A DNA stretch of 64,000 bases from Myxococcus sp. CA023 (GCF_010998615.1 NZ_JAAEAH010000040.1:19085-83084), one strand, 5' to 3'. Positions 1 through 11,296 are shown, counted from the first letter of the stretch. Numbers and translations: made by a program. Notes: generated by a model not told the origin, from the letters alone.

Positions 1-107
1 TGGTTCCTTACATTGGGCTTTTGTTTGGTCGCGGGGGCCGGGCTCCGGAAGAGGAGCGCCGGCCCTCCATTTTATTGAACCTGGGAGTGGTGGAAGGAGC
101 TGTGTCG

Positions 108-626
108 ATGAGCAGCGGGAGCGACAACATCCCGATGACCCCGTCCGGACTGCGCAAGCTGAAGGAGGAACTGAAGCACCTCCAGTCCGTCGAGCGGGGG
201 AAGATCTCGCGCGAGATCGAGGTCGCTCGCGCACATGGTGACCTGCGTGAGAACGCGGAGTACCACGCGGCGAAGGAGAAGCAGTCGCACATCGAGGGGC
301 GCATCCTGACCCTCAACGACTGGATCGCCCGCGCGGAGGTCATCGACCCGGCGAAGCTGGGCGGCGACAAGGTCATCTTCGGGGCGACGGTGGACCTGCT
401 CGATACCGAAACCGACAAGCCGGTGAGTTACCGGCTCGTGGGGGAGATCGAGGCAGACCTGAAGAAGCGGTGGATTGCCGTCACCTCGCCGGTGGCGCGC
501 GCGCTCATCGGCAAGAAGGTGGGTGACATCGCCACGGTGCAGAGCCCCGGCGGCGTGCGCGAGCTGGAAGTCCAGGAGATCCGCTTCGAGGAGCCCGAAG
601 AAGAGGCCCCGGCGAGCGGGAGCTGA
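108..626 (+). CDS. greA: Transcription elongation factor GreA
   Basis: GreA binds the RNA polymerase secondary channel and stimulates cleavage of backtracked transcripts. The 172-residue product has the usual family length, an N-terminal coiled coil carrying the family signature GDLRENAEYHAAKE with its acidic tip residues, and a C-terminal FKBP-like part. The ATG at 108 is preceded by GAAGGAG and matches the usual GreA N terminus. An open frame runs further upstream to 21 but resembles nothing in the family. The gene stands alone, 112 bp before recG. The short acidic tail (EEPEEEAPASGS) is a common kind of variation. Confidence 0.95.
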   Translation: MSSGSDNIPMTPSGLRKLKEELKHLQSVERGKISREIEVARAHGDLRENAEYHAAKEKQSHIEGRILTLNDWIARAEVIDPAKLGGDKVIFGATVDLLDTETDKPVSYRLVGEIEADLKKRWIAVTSPVARALIGKKVGDIATVQSPGGVRELEVQEIRFEEPEEEAPASGS

Positions 627-738
627 ACCTCGGAAGCCGCCGTGAGTTGCCGGGGGAGCGGGCCAGGGCTCGCTTCCCCGGTCTCGTTTTGTGGGAGACG
701 TCATCCCCGTTCCGTAGGATGTACGGCGGAACCCCCGC

Positions 739-3636
739 GTGAACCACCCGCTCGCCAGCCTTGTTGGACCCCTCCGGTACGTGTGCCAGCGCGACTTCGC
801 GATGCTGGCCACGGTGAAGTCGTTGCGCCCGGTGTTGGAGCGCGCGCTTGCCGGGGCCAGTGGCGTGGATGCACGGGCACTGGACCACTTGAGGGCCGCG
901 CTGCCCGACGTGGACCACGCCATGCCCGAGCGCCGCAAGGCCGCGCTGCGGCGAGTCGTGGCCGGGCTGAAGGTCAGCGGGGTGGAGCTGCCCGCGGAGC
1001 TGCACGGCGTGACGATGGAGGGCGCGGTTCCGGCTCGGCCGAGGTCCACGCAGGGCGCTCCGGTGGGCGCGGGAGGCACGACGCCCCCGGGGTATGTGCC
1101 GCCCTGGAAGTCGGCGGAGCCACTGCCCACGTCGGGCCCGCGGCCGGACGCGCCTCGAGGACCGGCTTCGCGTGGAGCCCCGGCCTCTGCGCGCGGAGGC
1201 GGCGTTGATGGCCCCATGCCGCGCATGAGCCCTGATGGGCCGCGGGGACGTCAGGTCGGAATGGACTCGGATCCCCTTCCTGCCCGTCCACCGCGGATGG
1301 CGCCGACGACGCGGCCTCCGCAGTCGAACGTCGCCGCGCCGCAGCCCGCCAACGAGCGGCCGGGTGCGCCGTCGTCTCGGGCGAAGCCGGGTCTCCGTCA
1401 GGCCGCGCTCGACACGGGGCCAGAGGCGGTTCCCGGAGCGAAGACGCGCAAGGAGAAGGCTCAGCGAAAGAAGAAGCGGGCGGTCGCGGCGGAGGCCTCT
1501 CGCTCCGAGGCGAAGCTCCTCTCCATCGCGCCGCGCTCCGGGCCGCTGTCGGCGCCGCTGAAGACGCTGGGCAAGCGGCTGGGGCCCAGGCTCGTCTCGG
1601 CGCTCGACAAGAAGGGGCTGCGCCGCATGGGCGACATCCTCTTCATGCTGCCGCGCTGCTACGAGGACCGCCGCCAGTTGCGCACCATCGCCGAGCTGGA
1701 GCCCGGCGAGCGAGGCGTCACGGTGGGCATCGTCAAGGTGGCCGACTTCGTGGCGGGCCGTCAGGGCCGGCGCATGTTCCGCGCCGTCGTGGGGGACCGA
1801 TCGGGCAGCATCGCCGCCACGTACTTCAATGCGGGCCCCTGGTTGAAGAGCCGGTTCACCGTGGGCAAGCGCATCGTCCTCTCCGGCGAGGTTCGCGCCA
1901 CCATGACGGGCCGGGAGATGCCCCATCCGGAAATCGAACCGGCGGAGGACCTCGAGTCCACGACGTCGGTCCATTTCAACCGCATCGTCCCCGTGTATCC
2001 GGGCTTCGAGCGCGGTGAGCAGCGCTCCTTCCGCGAGCTGACCTCCCGCGTGGGCGAGCAGTACGCGCACGAACTGGATGACCCGCTGCCCGCCGACCTG
2101 CGCCGTCGCTTGGACTTGATGGGCCTGCCGGACGCGCTGCGCTTCATCCACTTCCCGCCAGGGGACGCGGACCTGGAGGCGCTCGACGCGCACCAGAGCC
2201 CCGCGCACCGGCGGCTCGCCTTCGACGAGCTGTTCTTCCTCCAACTGGGCATGGCGCTCAAGCGGCAGGGCGTGAAGGCGGAGGTCGGCATCTCCTTCGA
2301 CGTGTCCGAGCCCCGGCTGGCGAAGGCGCGCAACGCGCTGCCGTTCCAACTCACCGGCGCGCAGGCGCGGGTGGTGGAGGAACTCTGCTGGGACATGGCG
2401 CGCCCGGAGCCCATGAACCGGCTGGTCCAGGGAGACGTGGGCAGCGGCAAGACGGCGGTGGCCATGGTCTCCGCCCTCATCGCGCTGCAGGCCGGCTACC
2501 AGGTGGCCGTCATGGCGCCCACGGAAATCCTCGCTGAGCAGCACGAGCGCAACTTCCGCAAGGTGATGGAGCCGCTGGGCTACCGCGTGGGGCTGGTGAG
2601 CGCGGCGGGCACGGCGAAGGCCAAGCGCCAGGTGCGCGAGGCCGTGGCCCGAGGCGAAGTTCATCTGGCCGTGGGCACGCACGCGCTGCTTCAGGCAGAC
2701 GTCTCCTTCGAACGCCTGGGCCTGGTCGTCATCGACGAACAGCACCGCTTCGGCGTGCTCCAGCGTCACACGCTGATGAGCAAGGGGCCCAAGCCGGATG
2801 TGCTGGTGATGACGGCCACGCCCATTCCCCGCACGCTGGCCATGACGCTGTACGGCGACCTGGACTTGTCCGTCATCGACCAGCTTCCGCCGGGCCGCAC
2901 GCCCATTCAAACGCGGGTGTTCAACGACAAGCAGCGCGCGCTCGTTTATGAGTCCGTGGGCGCGCAGCTGGCCAAGGGGCACCAGGCCTACGTCGTCTAC
3001 CCGCTGGTGGAGGAGTCGGAGAAGCTGGACCTGGAGGACGCCACGCGCGGCGTGGAGAAGCTCCGGAAGGTGTTCCCCGACGCGAACGTGGGGCTGCTGC
3101 ACGGGCGGATGAAGGCGGAGGAGAAGGACTCCGTCATGGAGGACTTCCGCGAGAAGCGCCTGCACCTGCTCGTCTGCACCACGGTGGTGGAGGTGGGCGT
3201 GGATGTGCCCAACGCCTCCGTGATGGTGGTGGAATCCGCCGAGCGCTTCGGCCTGTCACAGCTTCACCAGCTCCGGGGCCGGGTGGGGCGCGGCGCGGCG
3301 GCGAGCTTCTGCCACCTGGTGGCCGGAAGCGCCCGCTCCTGGGAGTCCGCCGAGCGCCTGACGGTGATGGAGCAGAGCAGCGACGGCTTCGTCATCGCGG
3401 AGAAGGACCTGGAGATTCGAGGCCCGGGTGAATTCCTGGGCACGCGCCAGAGTGGCCTGCCCGAGCTGGCGGTGGCCAACCTGGCGCGGGATGGCGACCT
3501 GCTCTCCATGGCGCAGTCCGAGGCCCGGCGCATCCTGGAGAAGGACCCGGACATGAAGGCGAAGGAGAACCAGGGCCTCGTGAAGGCGCTCGAGGAACGC
3601 TGGGAAGGGCGGCTCGCGCTCGCGCGGGTGGGTTAA
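739..3636 (+). CDS. recG: ATP-dependent DNA helicase RecG with long N-terminal extension
   Basis: RecG remodels stalled replication forks and Holliday junctions. The 965-residue product has a wedge/OB-fold region from about residue 290, Walker A GDVGSGKT near residue 568, a DEQH box near 665, TATPIPRT, and the C-terminal helicase core ending in the RecG-type region GEFLGTRQSG. The first 270 or so residues are an unusual addition rich in Pro, Arg, Gly and Ala (typical RecG is near 690 residues) and include a Lys/Arg-rich patch (KEKAQRKKKR). The GTG at 739 gives a folded-looking start (MNHPLASLVG). An internal start would give a normal-length RecG, but codon bias is continuous from 739. Confidence 0.93.
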   Translation: MNHPLASLVGPLRYVCQRDFAMLATVKSLRPVLERALAGASGVDARALDHLRAALPDVDHAMPERRKAALRRVVAGLKVSGVELPAELHGVTMEGAVPARPRSTQGAPVGAGGTTPPGYVPPWKSAEPLPTSGPRPDAPRGPASRGAPASARGGGVDGPMPRMSPDGPRGRQVGMDSDPLPARPPRMAPTTRPPQSNVAAPQPANERPGAPSSRAKPGLRQAALDTGPEAVPGAKTRKEKAQRKKKRAVAAEASRSEAKLLSIAPRSGPLSAPLKTLGKRLGPRLVSALDKKGLRRMGDILFMLPRCYEDRRQLRTIAELEPGERGVTVGIVKVADFVAGRQGRRMFRAVVGDRSGSIAATYFNAGPWLKSRFTVGKRIVLSGEVRATMTGREMPHPEIEPAEDLESTTSVHFNRIVPVYPGFERGEQRSFRELTSRVGEQYAHELDDPLPADLRRRLDLMGLPDALRFIHFPPGDADLEALDAHQSPAHRRLAFDELFFLQLGMALKRQGVKAEVGISFDVSEPRLAKARNALPFQLTGAQARVVEELCWDMARPEPMNRLVQGDVGSGKTAVAMVSALIALQAGYQVAVMAPTEILAEQHERNFRKVMEPLGYRVGLVSAAGTAKAKRQVREAVARGEVHLAVGTHALLQADVSFERLGLVVIDEQHRFGVLQRHTLMSKGPKPDVLVMTATPIPRTLAMTLYGDLDLSVIDQLPPGRTPIQTRVFNDKQRALVYESVGAQLAKGHQAYVVYPLVEESEKLDLEDATRGVEKLRKVFPDANVGLLHGRMKAEEKDSVMEDFREKRLHLLVCTTVVEVGVDVPNASVMVVESAERFGLSQLHQLRGRVGRGAAASFCHLVAGSARSWESAERLTVMEQSSDGFVIAEKDLEIRGPGEFLGTRQSGLPELAVANLARDGDLLSMAQSEARRILEKDPDMKAKENQGLVKALEERWEGRLALARVG

Positions 3637-3663
3637 GGCGCCTGTCATGACTAGGCTAGGGGC

Positions 3664-4302
3664 ATGGGGGACTGGGGAAGGGCCGACTACCTGTCGCGGC
3701 ACGGCATCAAGGACGCGCGAGTCCTGGAGGCCATCGCTCGGCTGAACCGCGCGGACTTCGTGCCGGAGGGCCTGCGCGAAGAGGCGAGCGCGGACTCGCC
3801 GCTGCCCATCGGGCATGGTCAGACCATCAGTCAGCCCTACGTCGTGGCGCTGATGACGGAGGCGCTCCAGCTCCAGGGGGACGAGCGCGTCCTCGAAATC
3901 GGCACCGGCTCGGGCTACCAGACGGCGCTGCTGTCTCTGCTGTGCAGAGAAGTCTACTCCGTGGAAATCGTCCCCGAGCTGGCCCAATCGGCGCGAGAGG
4001 TGTTGGGGCGGCAGGGCTTCGAAAACGTCTCGTTCCGGGAAGGAGACGGCTCGCTGGGCTGGCCGGACCAGGCGCCCTTCGACGCCATCCTCGCCGCCGC
4101 GGCGCCACCAGACGTTCCGCTTCAGCTCCTTTCTCAGCTCAAGCCGGGCGGACGCATGCTCATTCCGGTGGGGCCCCAGGGGGGCACCCAGCAACTGCTG
4201 CGCATCCAGCGCGCCCTCCGGCCCGGAGAGGTGCCCCAGGTGGAGTCCCTGCTGCTGGTTCGCTTCGTTCCCATGACGGGGCAGCCGCTCTCTCAGGGGT
4301 GA
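3664..4302 (+). CDS. pcm: Protein-L-isoaspartate O-methyltransferase
   Basis: This enzyme methylates L-isoaspartyl residues in damaged proteins with S-adenosylmethionine, starting their repair in the cytosol. The 212-residue length is typical. Family motifs are present: the substrate-loop sequence PLPIGHGQTISQPYVVALM near residues 41-59, SAM-binding VLEIGTGSGYQ near residue 76, and LKPGGRMLIPVG. The ATG lies 25 bp after recG, so both are probably read from the same transcript. Confidence 0.94.
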   Translation: MGDWGRADYLSRHGIKDARVLEAIARLNRADFVPEGLREEASADSPLPIGHGQTISQPYVVALMTEALQLQGDERVLEIGTGSGYQTALLSLLCREVYSVEIVPELAQSAREVLGRQGFENVSFREGDGSLGWPDQAPFDAILAAAAPPDVPLQLLSQLKPGGRMLIPVGPQGGTQQLLRIQRALRPGEVPQVESLLLVRFVPMTGQPLSQG

Positions 4303-4402
4303 CATCCTGGGCTCGGGTGGCTCCTGACCCAGCGAGGCGGGAGACAGGCTCTCTGTCCGCTTGCTCGCCATGTCGGCGGCGGCCCGCTAACGTTCGCACA
4401 TC

Positions 4403-4962
4403 ATGATTATCTGTCCGCTCTGCGACCACGTTCAGCCCGAAGGGACGGAGTGCGACGTCTGCGGCAAGCGGTTCCCCGCGGCCGTGGCGGAGACCGCGCC
4501 CATCGCGACGTTGCCGGAGCTGGAAGTGACACCGCATGCCGGAGGCCGCGCGCCGGTGGACGCGGCTGTGTTGCCAGACCTGGACGTGACGCGGCTCCGT
4601 TCCGGGCCAGATCTGCCGGCGCAGGTGGTTCCCGACCTGCAGCTGACACGCGCCAGGGACATGGGGGCCGTTCCGGTGACGCCCATGTCCGAGCTGGACA
4701 CCGGACGTGCCCCGGACGACGGCGTGCGCACCGCCGCGCCGACGGGCGCCGTCGTCTGCCGTTACTGCCGCAACACCCAGGCGGCGGGGCTGCTCTGCGA
4801 CAACTGCGGCATGCGCCTGCCTCGGGCGAAGCTCCCCGTGGCAGCGGCGCCTGGAAGACCTTCTGGCGACGACGATGGCTGGCGCTCTTGCGCATCGTGT
4901 CATACTCGCGTGCGGCCCGGTAAGGCCTGTCCGGAGTGTGGCACGCGGGCACAGGAGGAGGC

Positions 4963-4966
<4 letters not shown>
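4403..4966 (+). CDS. Small protein with three zinc-ribbon modules
   Basis: The 187-residue protein has three paired-cysteine modules. The first is at the N terminus (CPLC with CDVC), the second near residues 115-135 (CRYC with CDNC), and the third at the C terminus (CASC with CPEC). They are joined by an acidic, Pro/Leu-rich linker with repeated LPELEVT/LPDLDVT-like phrases. Each module should hold one zinc. Its stop codon overlaps the thrC ATG (ATGA at 4963-4966), so the two are translationally coupled. I do not recognise a specific family. A role as a small metal-binding adaptor is only a guess. Confidence 0.8.
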
Positions 4967-6303
<1,337 letters not shown>

Positions 6304-6336
6304 ACCACGGGCCCGGTCCGCCCGGCGAGGGGCGCG

Positions 6337-7458
6337 TCAGTCCGGCTGGAGCGGGACGCGCTTCTCGATGGTGAGGCCGAAGCCCGCGAGCCCGCGGTAG
6401 GTGATGTCCGAGTTGGTCATCACCTGGAGCGTGCGGACGCCCAGGTCATTGAGAATCTGGCAGCCCATGCCCAGGTCGCGCGACTCCTGCGGGCCGCGCG
6501 TGGGGCCGCTGCTGCCGTCGGTGTTGCGCTTGTGGTGGATGCCGAAGTCGTCCCCGTGCATGCCGGGCAGGTACACCAGCACGCCGGAGCCCTCGCGGGC
6601 GATGCGCGCCAGCGCCTGGTCCAGCAGCACGTTGCAGTTGCACGACGGGGAGCCGAACACGTCGCCCAGGGCGCAGGCGGCGTGCAGGCGCACCAGGGCG
6701 CTGGGCCGCGACGCCGGGTCGCCCTTCACCAGGACCAGGGACTTCACGCCGTCGGGGAGCCAGGAATAGGTGAGGGCGGTGAACTCACCGTACCGGGTGG
6801 TGACGGTGTGCTGGCCGGGCTCGCGGCGCACCAGCCGGTCCTTGCGGCGGCGGTACTCGATGAGGTCCGCGATGGTGATGAGCGACAGCTTGTGCTCGCG
6901 GGCGAAGACCTTGAGGTCCGGCATCCGCATCATGGTGCCGTCGTCCTTCACCAGCTCGCAGAGGATGCCGGAGGCGGACAGGCCGGCGAGGCGGGACAGG
7001 TCCACGGTGGCCTCGGTGTGGCCGGCCCGGCGGAGGACGCCGCCCTCGCGGTAGCGGAGCGGGAAGATGTGCCCGGGGCGCAGGAAGTCATCGGCCTTGC
7101 TGGAGGGGTCCACCAGGGCGCGGATGGTCTTCGCGCGGTCCGCCGCGGATACGCCCGTATGGGTGCCGTGGCGGTAGTCCACGGAGACGGTGAAGGCGGT
7201 TCGGTGGGATTCGGTGTTATCCGACACCATCTGCGGGAGGTGGAGCTCGTCCAGCCGCTCCGCCAGCATGGGCATGCAGACGATGCCGCTGGTGTGGCGC
7301 ACCATGAAGGCCAGGTGCTCGGGCGTCACCTTCTCCGCGGCCATGATGAGGTCGCCCTCGTTCTCACGGTCCTCGTCGTCGGCGACGATGACGAACTTGC
7401 CCTCCTGAATGTCACGGATGGCGTCGTCGATGGAGGAGATCTCGCTGTCGTGACTCAT
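6337..7458 (-). CDS. ribB: 3,4-dihydroxy-2-butanone-4-phosphate synthase fused to a divergent GTP cyclohydrolase II-like domain
   Basis: The N-terminal half (about residues 1-205) is a complete RibB domain making the four-carbon precursor of riboflavin from ribulose 5-phosphate. It has DDEDRENEGDLIMAAE, HTSGIVCMPM and RPGHIFPLRYREGGVLRRAGHTEA. The C-terminal half resembles RibA and keeps the zinc cysteines (CALGDVFGSPSCNC). The usual EGRG triphosphate loop is replaced by HGDDFG, and the expected Tyr-containing segment is missing. Activity of that half is therefore doubtful, as in published RibBX-type proteins. The start at 7458 follows a purine-rich leader. The open frame extending upstream to 8013 covers non-coding DNA and part of the divergent gene. 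Confidence 0.88.
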   Translation of the reverse strand: MSHDSEISSIDDAIRDIQEGKFVIVADDEDRENEGDLIMAAEKVTPEHLAFMVRHTSGIVCMPMLAERLDELHLPQMVSDNTESHRTAFTVSVDYRHGTHTGVSAADRAKTIRALVDPSSKADDFLRPGHIFPLRYREGGVLRRAGHTEATVDLSRLAGLSASGILCELVKDDGTMMRMPDLKVFAREHKLSLITIADLIEYRRRKDRLVRREPGQHTVTTRYGEFTALTYSWLPDGVKSLVLVKGDPASRPSALVRLHAACALGDVFGSPSCNCNVLLDQALARIAREGSGVLVYLPGMHGDDFGIHHKRNTDGSSGPTRGPQESRDLGMGCQILNDLGVRTLQVMTNSDITYRGLAGFGLTIEKRVPLQPD

Positions 7459-7665
7459 GGAGGTTTCGGTCCGGGCGGAGGGCTGCATGAGTCGCGCATG
7501 TAGCGTGGGCGAGGGTGGCTCGCAAGCCAACCGGTAGCCGGGCGCATGTGGGGATGATGGCGGGGATGAGGTGGGCAAGGGGCCGTTGGAGGGCCTAGGA
7601 CCGGCCGGTGGGTAGGTGCCGACTCGACGCGACGGGCGCAGTGATGTAGGGTGTTTGGCGCCGTG

Positions 7666-8004
7666 ATGACTTCCAATACCCAGGAACTCCGGGCTCGGCT
7701 CGACCAGCTCCAGGCCAATCTGTCCACCCGTGAGAGCACGACGCGCTTCGCCCATGCGGGCGTGTCCACCGTCATCGCCACCCTGGTGGGTGGGGCGTCG
7801 GGCAAGCTCTTCTACGATTCTCTTCGCACGCCCCTGCTGGCGTGGGCGGCGGCCCTGGTGTCCGTGTCGCTGCTCGTCTACGCCTTCATCAGCTACCGCG
7901 CGGGTCGGAAGGTCCTGGTGGATGAGCTGAAGCAATACGAGTCGATGCTGGCCCTGCGCAGCGAGCTGCGGCTGGACGACCCCTCGGCGCTGCTTCCCCG
8001 GTGA
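7666..8004 (+). CDS. Small membrane protein of unknown function
   Basis: This 112-residue protein has an N-terminal amphipathic or coiled helix (TQELRARLDQLQANL) and two hydrophobic segments, about residues 27-40 (AGVSTVIATLVGGAS) and 49-67 (PLLAWAAALVSVSLLVYAF). Basic and acidic residues follow, suggesting a two-helix inner-membrane protein. I chose the ATG at 7666; GTG codons at 7663 and 7651 are alternatives. Its stop overlaps the tmk GTG by four bases (GTGA at 8001), so it is coupled to tmk. I do not recognise a family. Confidence 0.75.
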   Translation: MTSNTQELRARLDQLQANLSTRESTTRFAHAGVSTVIATLVGGASGKLFYDSLRTPLLAWAAALVSVSLLVYAFISYRAGRKVLVDELKQYESMLALRSELRLDDPSALLPR

Positions 8005-8666
8005 GCGCCGCACGGAAGAAGGCCTCCGCGCGCCGTCCAGGGCGTTTCATCGTCCTGGAGGGACTGGATGGGGCTGGTACCACGACGCAGGTGGAGCGGC
8101 TCGCAGCGGCCTTGCGTGCGGAGGGGCACTCGGTGCTGACCACACGGGAGCCGTCTGACGGCCCCGTGGGGACGATGATTCGGCAGGCGCTCACGGGCCG
8201 GTTGGGGCTGCCCGGTGGGGCGGGCCCGCTGGCGCCGGAGACGCTGGCGTTGCTGTTCGCCGCGGACCGGACGGACCACCTCACGGCCCGGGTGCTCCCG
8301 GCGCTGGCGGCGGGCCAGATTGTCCTGTGTGACCGCTACGTCCTGTCGTCCCTGGCCTACCAAGGCGCGTCGCTGCCCATGGAATGGGTGGAGGCGGTGA
8401 ATGCGTGCGCGGTGTCGCCGGACCTGACGCTGTTCGTCGGCGTGGCGCCAGAGGTGGCGGCACGGCGCCGCAAGGCACGCGGCGGGGCGGCGGAGCTGTT
8501 CGAGGCGGACGAGGCACAGCGGCGGATTGCGAAGCAGTACGTGGCCGCCATCCGCCGCCGGGAGAAGCACGAGCGCATCGTCCACATCGACGGCGAGCAG
8601 GGCATCGAGGCCGTGACGGCCGCGTCGTTGGTAGAGATTCGCAAGCTGCTGGCCCGCAAGCGCTGA
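8001..8666 (+). CDS. tmk: Thymidylate kinase with atypical P-loop
   Basis: Thymidylate kinase phosphorylates dTMP to dTDP. The 221-residue product shows FIVLEGLDGAG at the N terminus, the dTMP-binding TREPSDGPVG, the DR(Y/H) motif CDRYVLSSLAYQG, and a LID region rich in Arg. The P-loop reads EGLDGAGTTTQ, so Thr27 stands where the Walker A lysine is expected (bases 8079-8081 read ACC). Otherwise the gene looks intact. The GTG start overlaps the upstream membrane-protein stop. A perfect hairpin lies about 90 bp downstream. Confidence 0.88.
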   Translation: MSAARKKASARRPGRFIVLEGLDGAGTTTQVERLAAALRAEGHSVLTTREPSDGPVGTMIRQALTGRLGLPGGAGPLAPETLALLFAADRTDHLTARVLPALAAGQIVLCDRYVLSSLAYQGASLPMEWVEAVNACAVSPDLTLFVGVAPEVAARRRKARGGAAELFEADEAQRRIAKQYVAAIRRREKHERIVHIDGEQGIEAVTAASLVEIRKLLARKR

Positions 8667-8754
8667 ACCGTCTGGGGCGGTATTCCCCGCCCGGCGGCGC
8701 CTTGTCTTGGATGTCGTCAGCGGTTGCGGGAGGACCGCATGGCGTCCGCCCGCT

Positions 8755-8778
8755 GCCATCCGCCGCGTGGCGGATGGC
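8755..8778. terminator. Bidirectional terminator hairpin between tmk and a copper ATPase
   Basis: A perfect 10-bp stem (GCCATCCGCC pairing with GGCGGATGGC) closes a four-base loop in the 139-bp gap between two converging genes. There is no long T tract, which is common in GC-rich genomes, so termination strength is uncertain. Confidence 0.65.
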
Positions 8779-8805
8779 GCGCTCTTGAATCCGGCGGGGC
8801 GGCGG

Positions 8806-11271
8806 TCAGAGGTCCAGCCGCCTCAGCCGCAGGGCATTGGCGATGACGGAGACGGACGAGAAGCTCATCGCCGCGCTGGCAATCATGGGGCTCAGCAGCA
8901 GTCCGAAGAACGGGTAGAGGACTCCCGCCGCGATGGGGACGCCGAGCACGTTGTAGATGAACGCGAAGAAGAGGTTCTGGCGGATGTTGTGCACGGTGCC
9001 CCGGCTCAGGTGCCGGGCGCGGACGATGCCACGGAGGTCACCCTTCACCAGCGTGACGGCGGCGCTCTCCATGGCGATGTCTGTGCCCGTGCCCATGGCG
9101 ATGCCCACGTTGGCCTGGGCGAGCGCGGGCGCGTCGTTCACCCCGTCTCCGGCCATGGCCACCACGTGCCCTTCGGCCTGGAGGCGCTTCACCATCGCGT
9201 TCTTCTCCTCGGGGCGCACCTCCGCGTGGACTTCATCGATGCCCAGGCGCCGGGCCACCGCCTCCGCCGTCGTCCGGCTGTCACCCGTGAGCATCACGAG
9301 GCGCAGCCCATCGGCACGGAGCTGCTGAACGGCTTCGGGGGTGCTGGCCTTCACCGGGTCGGCCACGCCCAGCAGCCCGGCCGGCTTGCCGTCCACGGCG
9401 ACGAACATCACCGTCTGCCCTTCCCGCCGCAGGGCCTCCGCCCTCTCCAGGAACGCCCCTGCCTCGATGCCGAGTCCCTCGAGCAGCCGGGCATTCCCGA
9501 GCGCCACCTGCGCACCATCCACACGCCCCGTCACGCCCTGGCCCGTCACGGACTTGAAGCCGTGCGTCTCAGTGAGGACGGCACCCCGTGCCTCCGCGCC
9601 CTTCACGATTGCGGACGCGAGCGGGTGCTCGCTCCCGCGCTCGATGCTGCCGGCCAGGTGAAGCAGCCGCGCCTCGTCGAAACCGGTGGCGGCCACCACC
9701 GTGGTGAGGCTCGGCCTGCCCTCGGTGAGGGTGCCCGTCTTGTCGACGACGAGGGTGTCCACCTTCGCCAGTTCCTCGAGTGCCGCCGCGTCCCGGATGA
9801 GGACGCCGGCCTGCGCGCCACGCCCCATGCCCACCACGATGGAGATGGGAGTGGCCAGGCCCAGGGCACACGGGCACGCGATGATGAGGACGGCCACGGC
9901 GTTGACCAGCGCGTGGGCGAGCCGGGGCTCTGGTCCCCACATGCCCCAGATGAACGCCGTCAGGACTGCGATGACCACCACCGCGGGCACGAACCACCCG
10001 GAGACGGTGTCGGCCAGACGCTGGATGGGGGCCCGGCTGCGCTGGGCCTCGGCCACCCGCTGTACGATTTGAGCGAGGAGCGTGTCGCGGCCGACACGCT
10101 CGGCCCGCATCACGAAGCCGCCGGTGCCGTTGACCGTCCCTCCTGTCACCCGGCTGCCAGGTGTCTTCTCGGAGGGAATCGGCTCACCCGTCACCATGGA
10201 CTCGTCCACGGCGCTCTCGCCCTCAAGGACCACGCCATCCACGGGCACCTTTTCGCCCGGTCGGACGCGGAGGCGGTCACCCACGTGGACCCCGTCCAGC
10301 GCCACGTCCTCTTCGCGCCCGTCCTCGCGCAGCAGCCGCGCCGTCTTCGGAGCCAGCCCGAGCAGCGCCTTCAAGGCTCCCGAGGTGGCATGGCGGGCCC
10401 GGAGCTCCAGCACCTGCCCCAGCAGCACCAGCGTGGTGATGACCGCCGCGGCCTCGAAGTACAAGGGCACGTGGCCACCGTGGCCGGTGAAGGCGTGCGG
10501 CAGGAGGCCGGGGAAGAAGGTGGCGAAGACGCTGAAGCCGTAGGCGGCGCCCGTCCCAAGGGCAATCAGCGTGAACATGTTGAGGTGCCGGTTGCGCACC
10601 GACGCCCAGCCCCGCTGGAAGAAGGGCCAGCCCCCCCACAGCACCACGGGCGTCGCCAGGGCGAACTGCACCCAGGCCATGAGCGGCCCTGGGATGAGGC
10701 GCTGGACGGGCTGGCCCGGAATCATCTCGGACATGCCCAGTACGAACACAGGGAGCGAGAGGACGACGCTCACCCAGAAGCGCCGCCGCATGTCGAGGTA
10801 CTCCGGGTCGGGCGCGTCCTCGAGGGTGACGGTCCGTGGCTCCAGGGCCATGCCGCAGATTGGGCACGCCCCAGGCTCGGGGCGCACGATTTGCGGGTGC
10901 ATCGGGCAGACGTACTCGGTGCGCGTCTGGAGGACCGGCTGCTCGGGATCGAGGGCCATGCCGCACTTGGGGCAGGCGCCGGGATGGTCCTGGCGCACCT
11001 CCGGATCCATCGGGCAGATGTACATGGTGCCCGCGGGGGCAGGCTCCTGCGGCTGGGGCTTGGGCGCGAGGTACTTCTGTGGCTCCGCCGTGAACTTCTC
11101 GCGGCACTTCGGGCTGCAGAAGAAGTACGTGTGCCCCTCGTGCACGTGGCTGCCGCCCTTCGGTGCCTGGGGATCCACGAACATGCCGCAGACGGGGTCC
11201 TTCGCCTTGCCCTCCGGCAGGTGCGGAGGGTGGTGCCCGGTGTGAGCTACTGGGGGGAGATGGGTCGTCAT
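8806..11271 (-). CDS. Cu(I)-type P-type ATPase with YHS and two heavy-metal-binding N-terminal domains
   Basis: This P1B-type ATPase (821 residues) exports copper across the inner membrane. Its N terminus carries a YHS domain ([20 protein letters not shown]) and then two heavy-metal-binding modules ([17 protein letters not shown] and [17 protein letters not shown]), replacing the usual HMA domain. The core has [11 protein letters not shown] near residue 465, the phosphorylation site DKTGTLTEG near 508, SEHPLA and [13 protein letters not shown]. The last two helices hold YN and [16 protein letters not shown], the Cu(I)-subtype signature. The ribosome binding site is AAAAGGAAG. A TGTAAG-N16-CGTG element lies 26-51 bp upstream, so it is probably under the same ECF control as the second ATPase. 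Confidence 0.93.
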   Translation of the reverse strand: MTTHLPPVAHTGHHPPHLPEGKAKDPVCGMFVDPQAPKGGSHVHEGHTYFFCSPKCREKFTAEPQKYLAPKPQPQEPAPAGTMYICPMDPEVRQDHPGACPKCGMALDPEQPVLQTRTEYVCPMHPQIVRPEPGACPICGMALEPRTVTLEDAPDPEYLDMRRRFWVSVVLSLPVFVLGMSEMIPGQPVQRLIPGPLMAWVQFALATPVVLWGGWPFFQRGWASVRNRHLNMFTLIALGTGAAYGFSVFATFFPGLLPHAFTGHGGHVPLYFEAAAVITTLVLLGQVLELRARHATSGALKALLGLAPKTARLLREDGREEDVALDGVHVGDRLRVRPGEKVPVDGVVLEGESAVDESMVTGEPIPSEKTPGSRVTGGTVNGTGGFVMRAERVGRDTLLAQIVQRVAEAQRSRAPIQRLADTVSGWFVPAVVVIAVLTAFIWGMWGPEPRLAHALVNAVAVLIIACPCALGLATPISIVVGMGRGAQAGVLIRDAAALEELAKVDTLVVDKTGTLTEGRPSLTTVVAATGFDEARLLHLAGSIERGSEHPLASAIVKGAEARGAVLTETHGFKSVTGQGVTGRVDGAQVALGNARLLEGLGIEAGAFLERAEALRREGQTVMFVAVDGKPAGLLGVADPVKASTPEAVQQLRADGLRLVMLTGDSRTTAEAVARRLGIDEVHAEVRPEEKNAMVKRLQAEGHVVAMAGDGVNDAPALAQANVGIAMGTGTDIAMESAAVTLVKGDLRGIVRARHLSRGTVHNIRQNLFFAFIYNVLGVPIAAGVLYPFFGLLLSPMIASAAMSFSSVSVIANALRLRRLDL

Positions 11272-11296
11272 CGTCGCGCTTCCTTTTGCCGGGGAT

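Noticed and set aside
505..3165. Very long open frame antisense to recG
   Set aside because: It is a shadow created by G/C at third positions; no start signal, no family features, and recG is unmistakable on the other strand.
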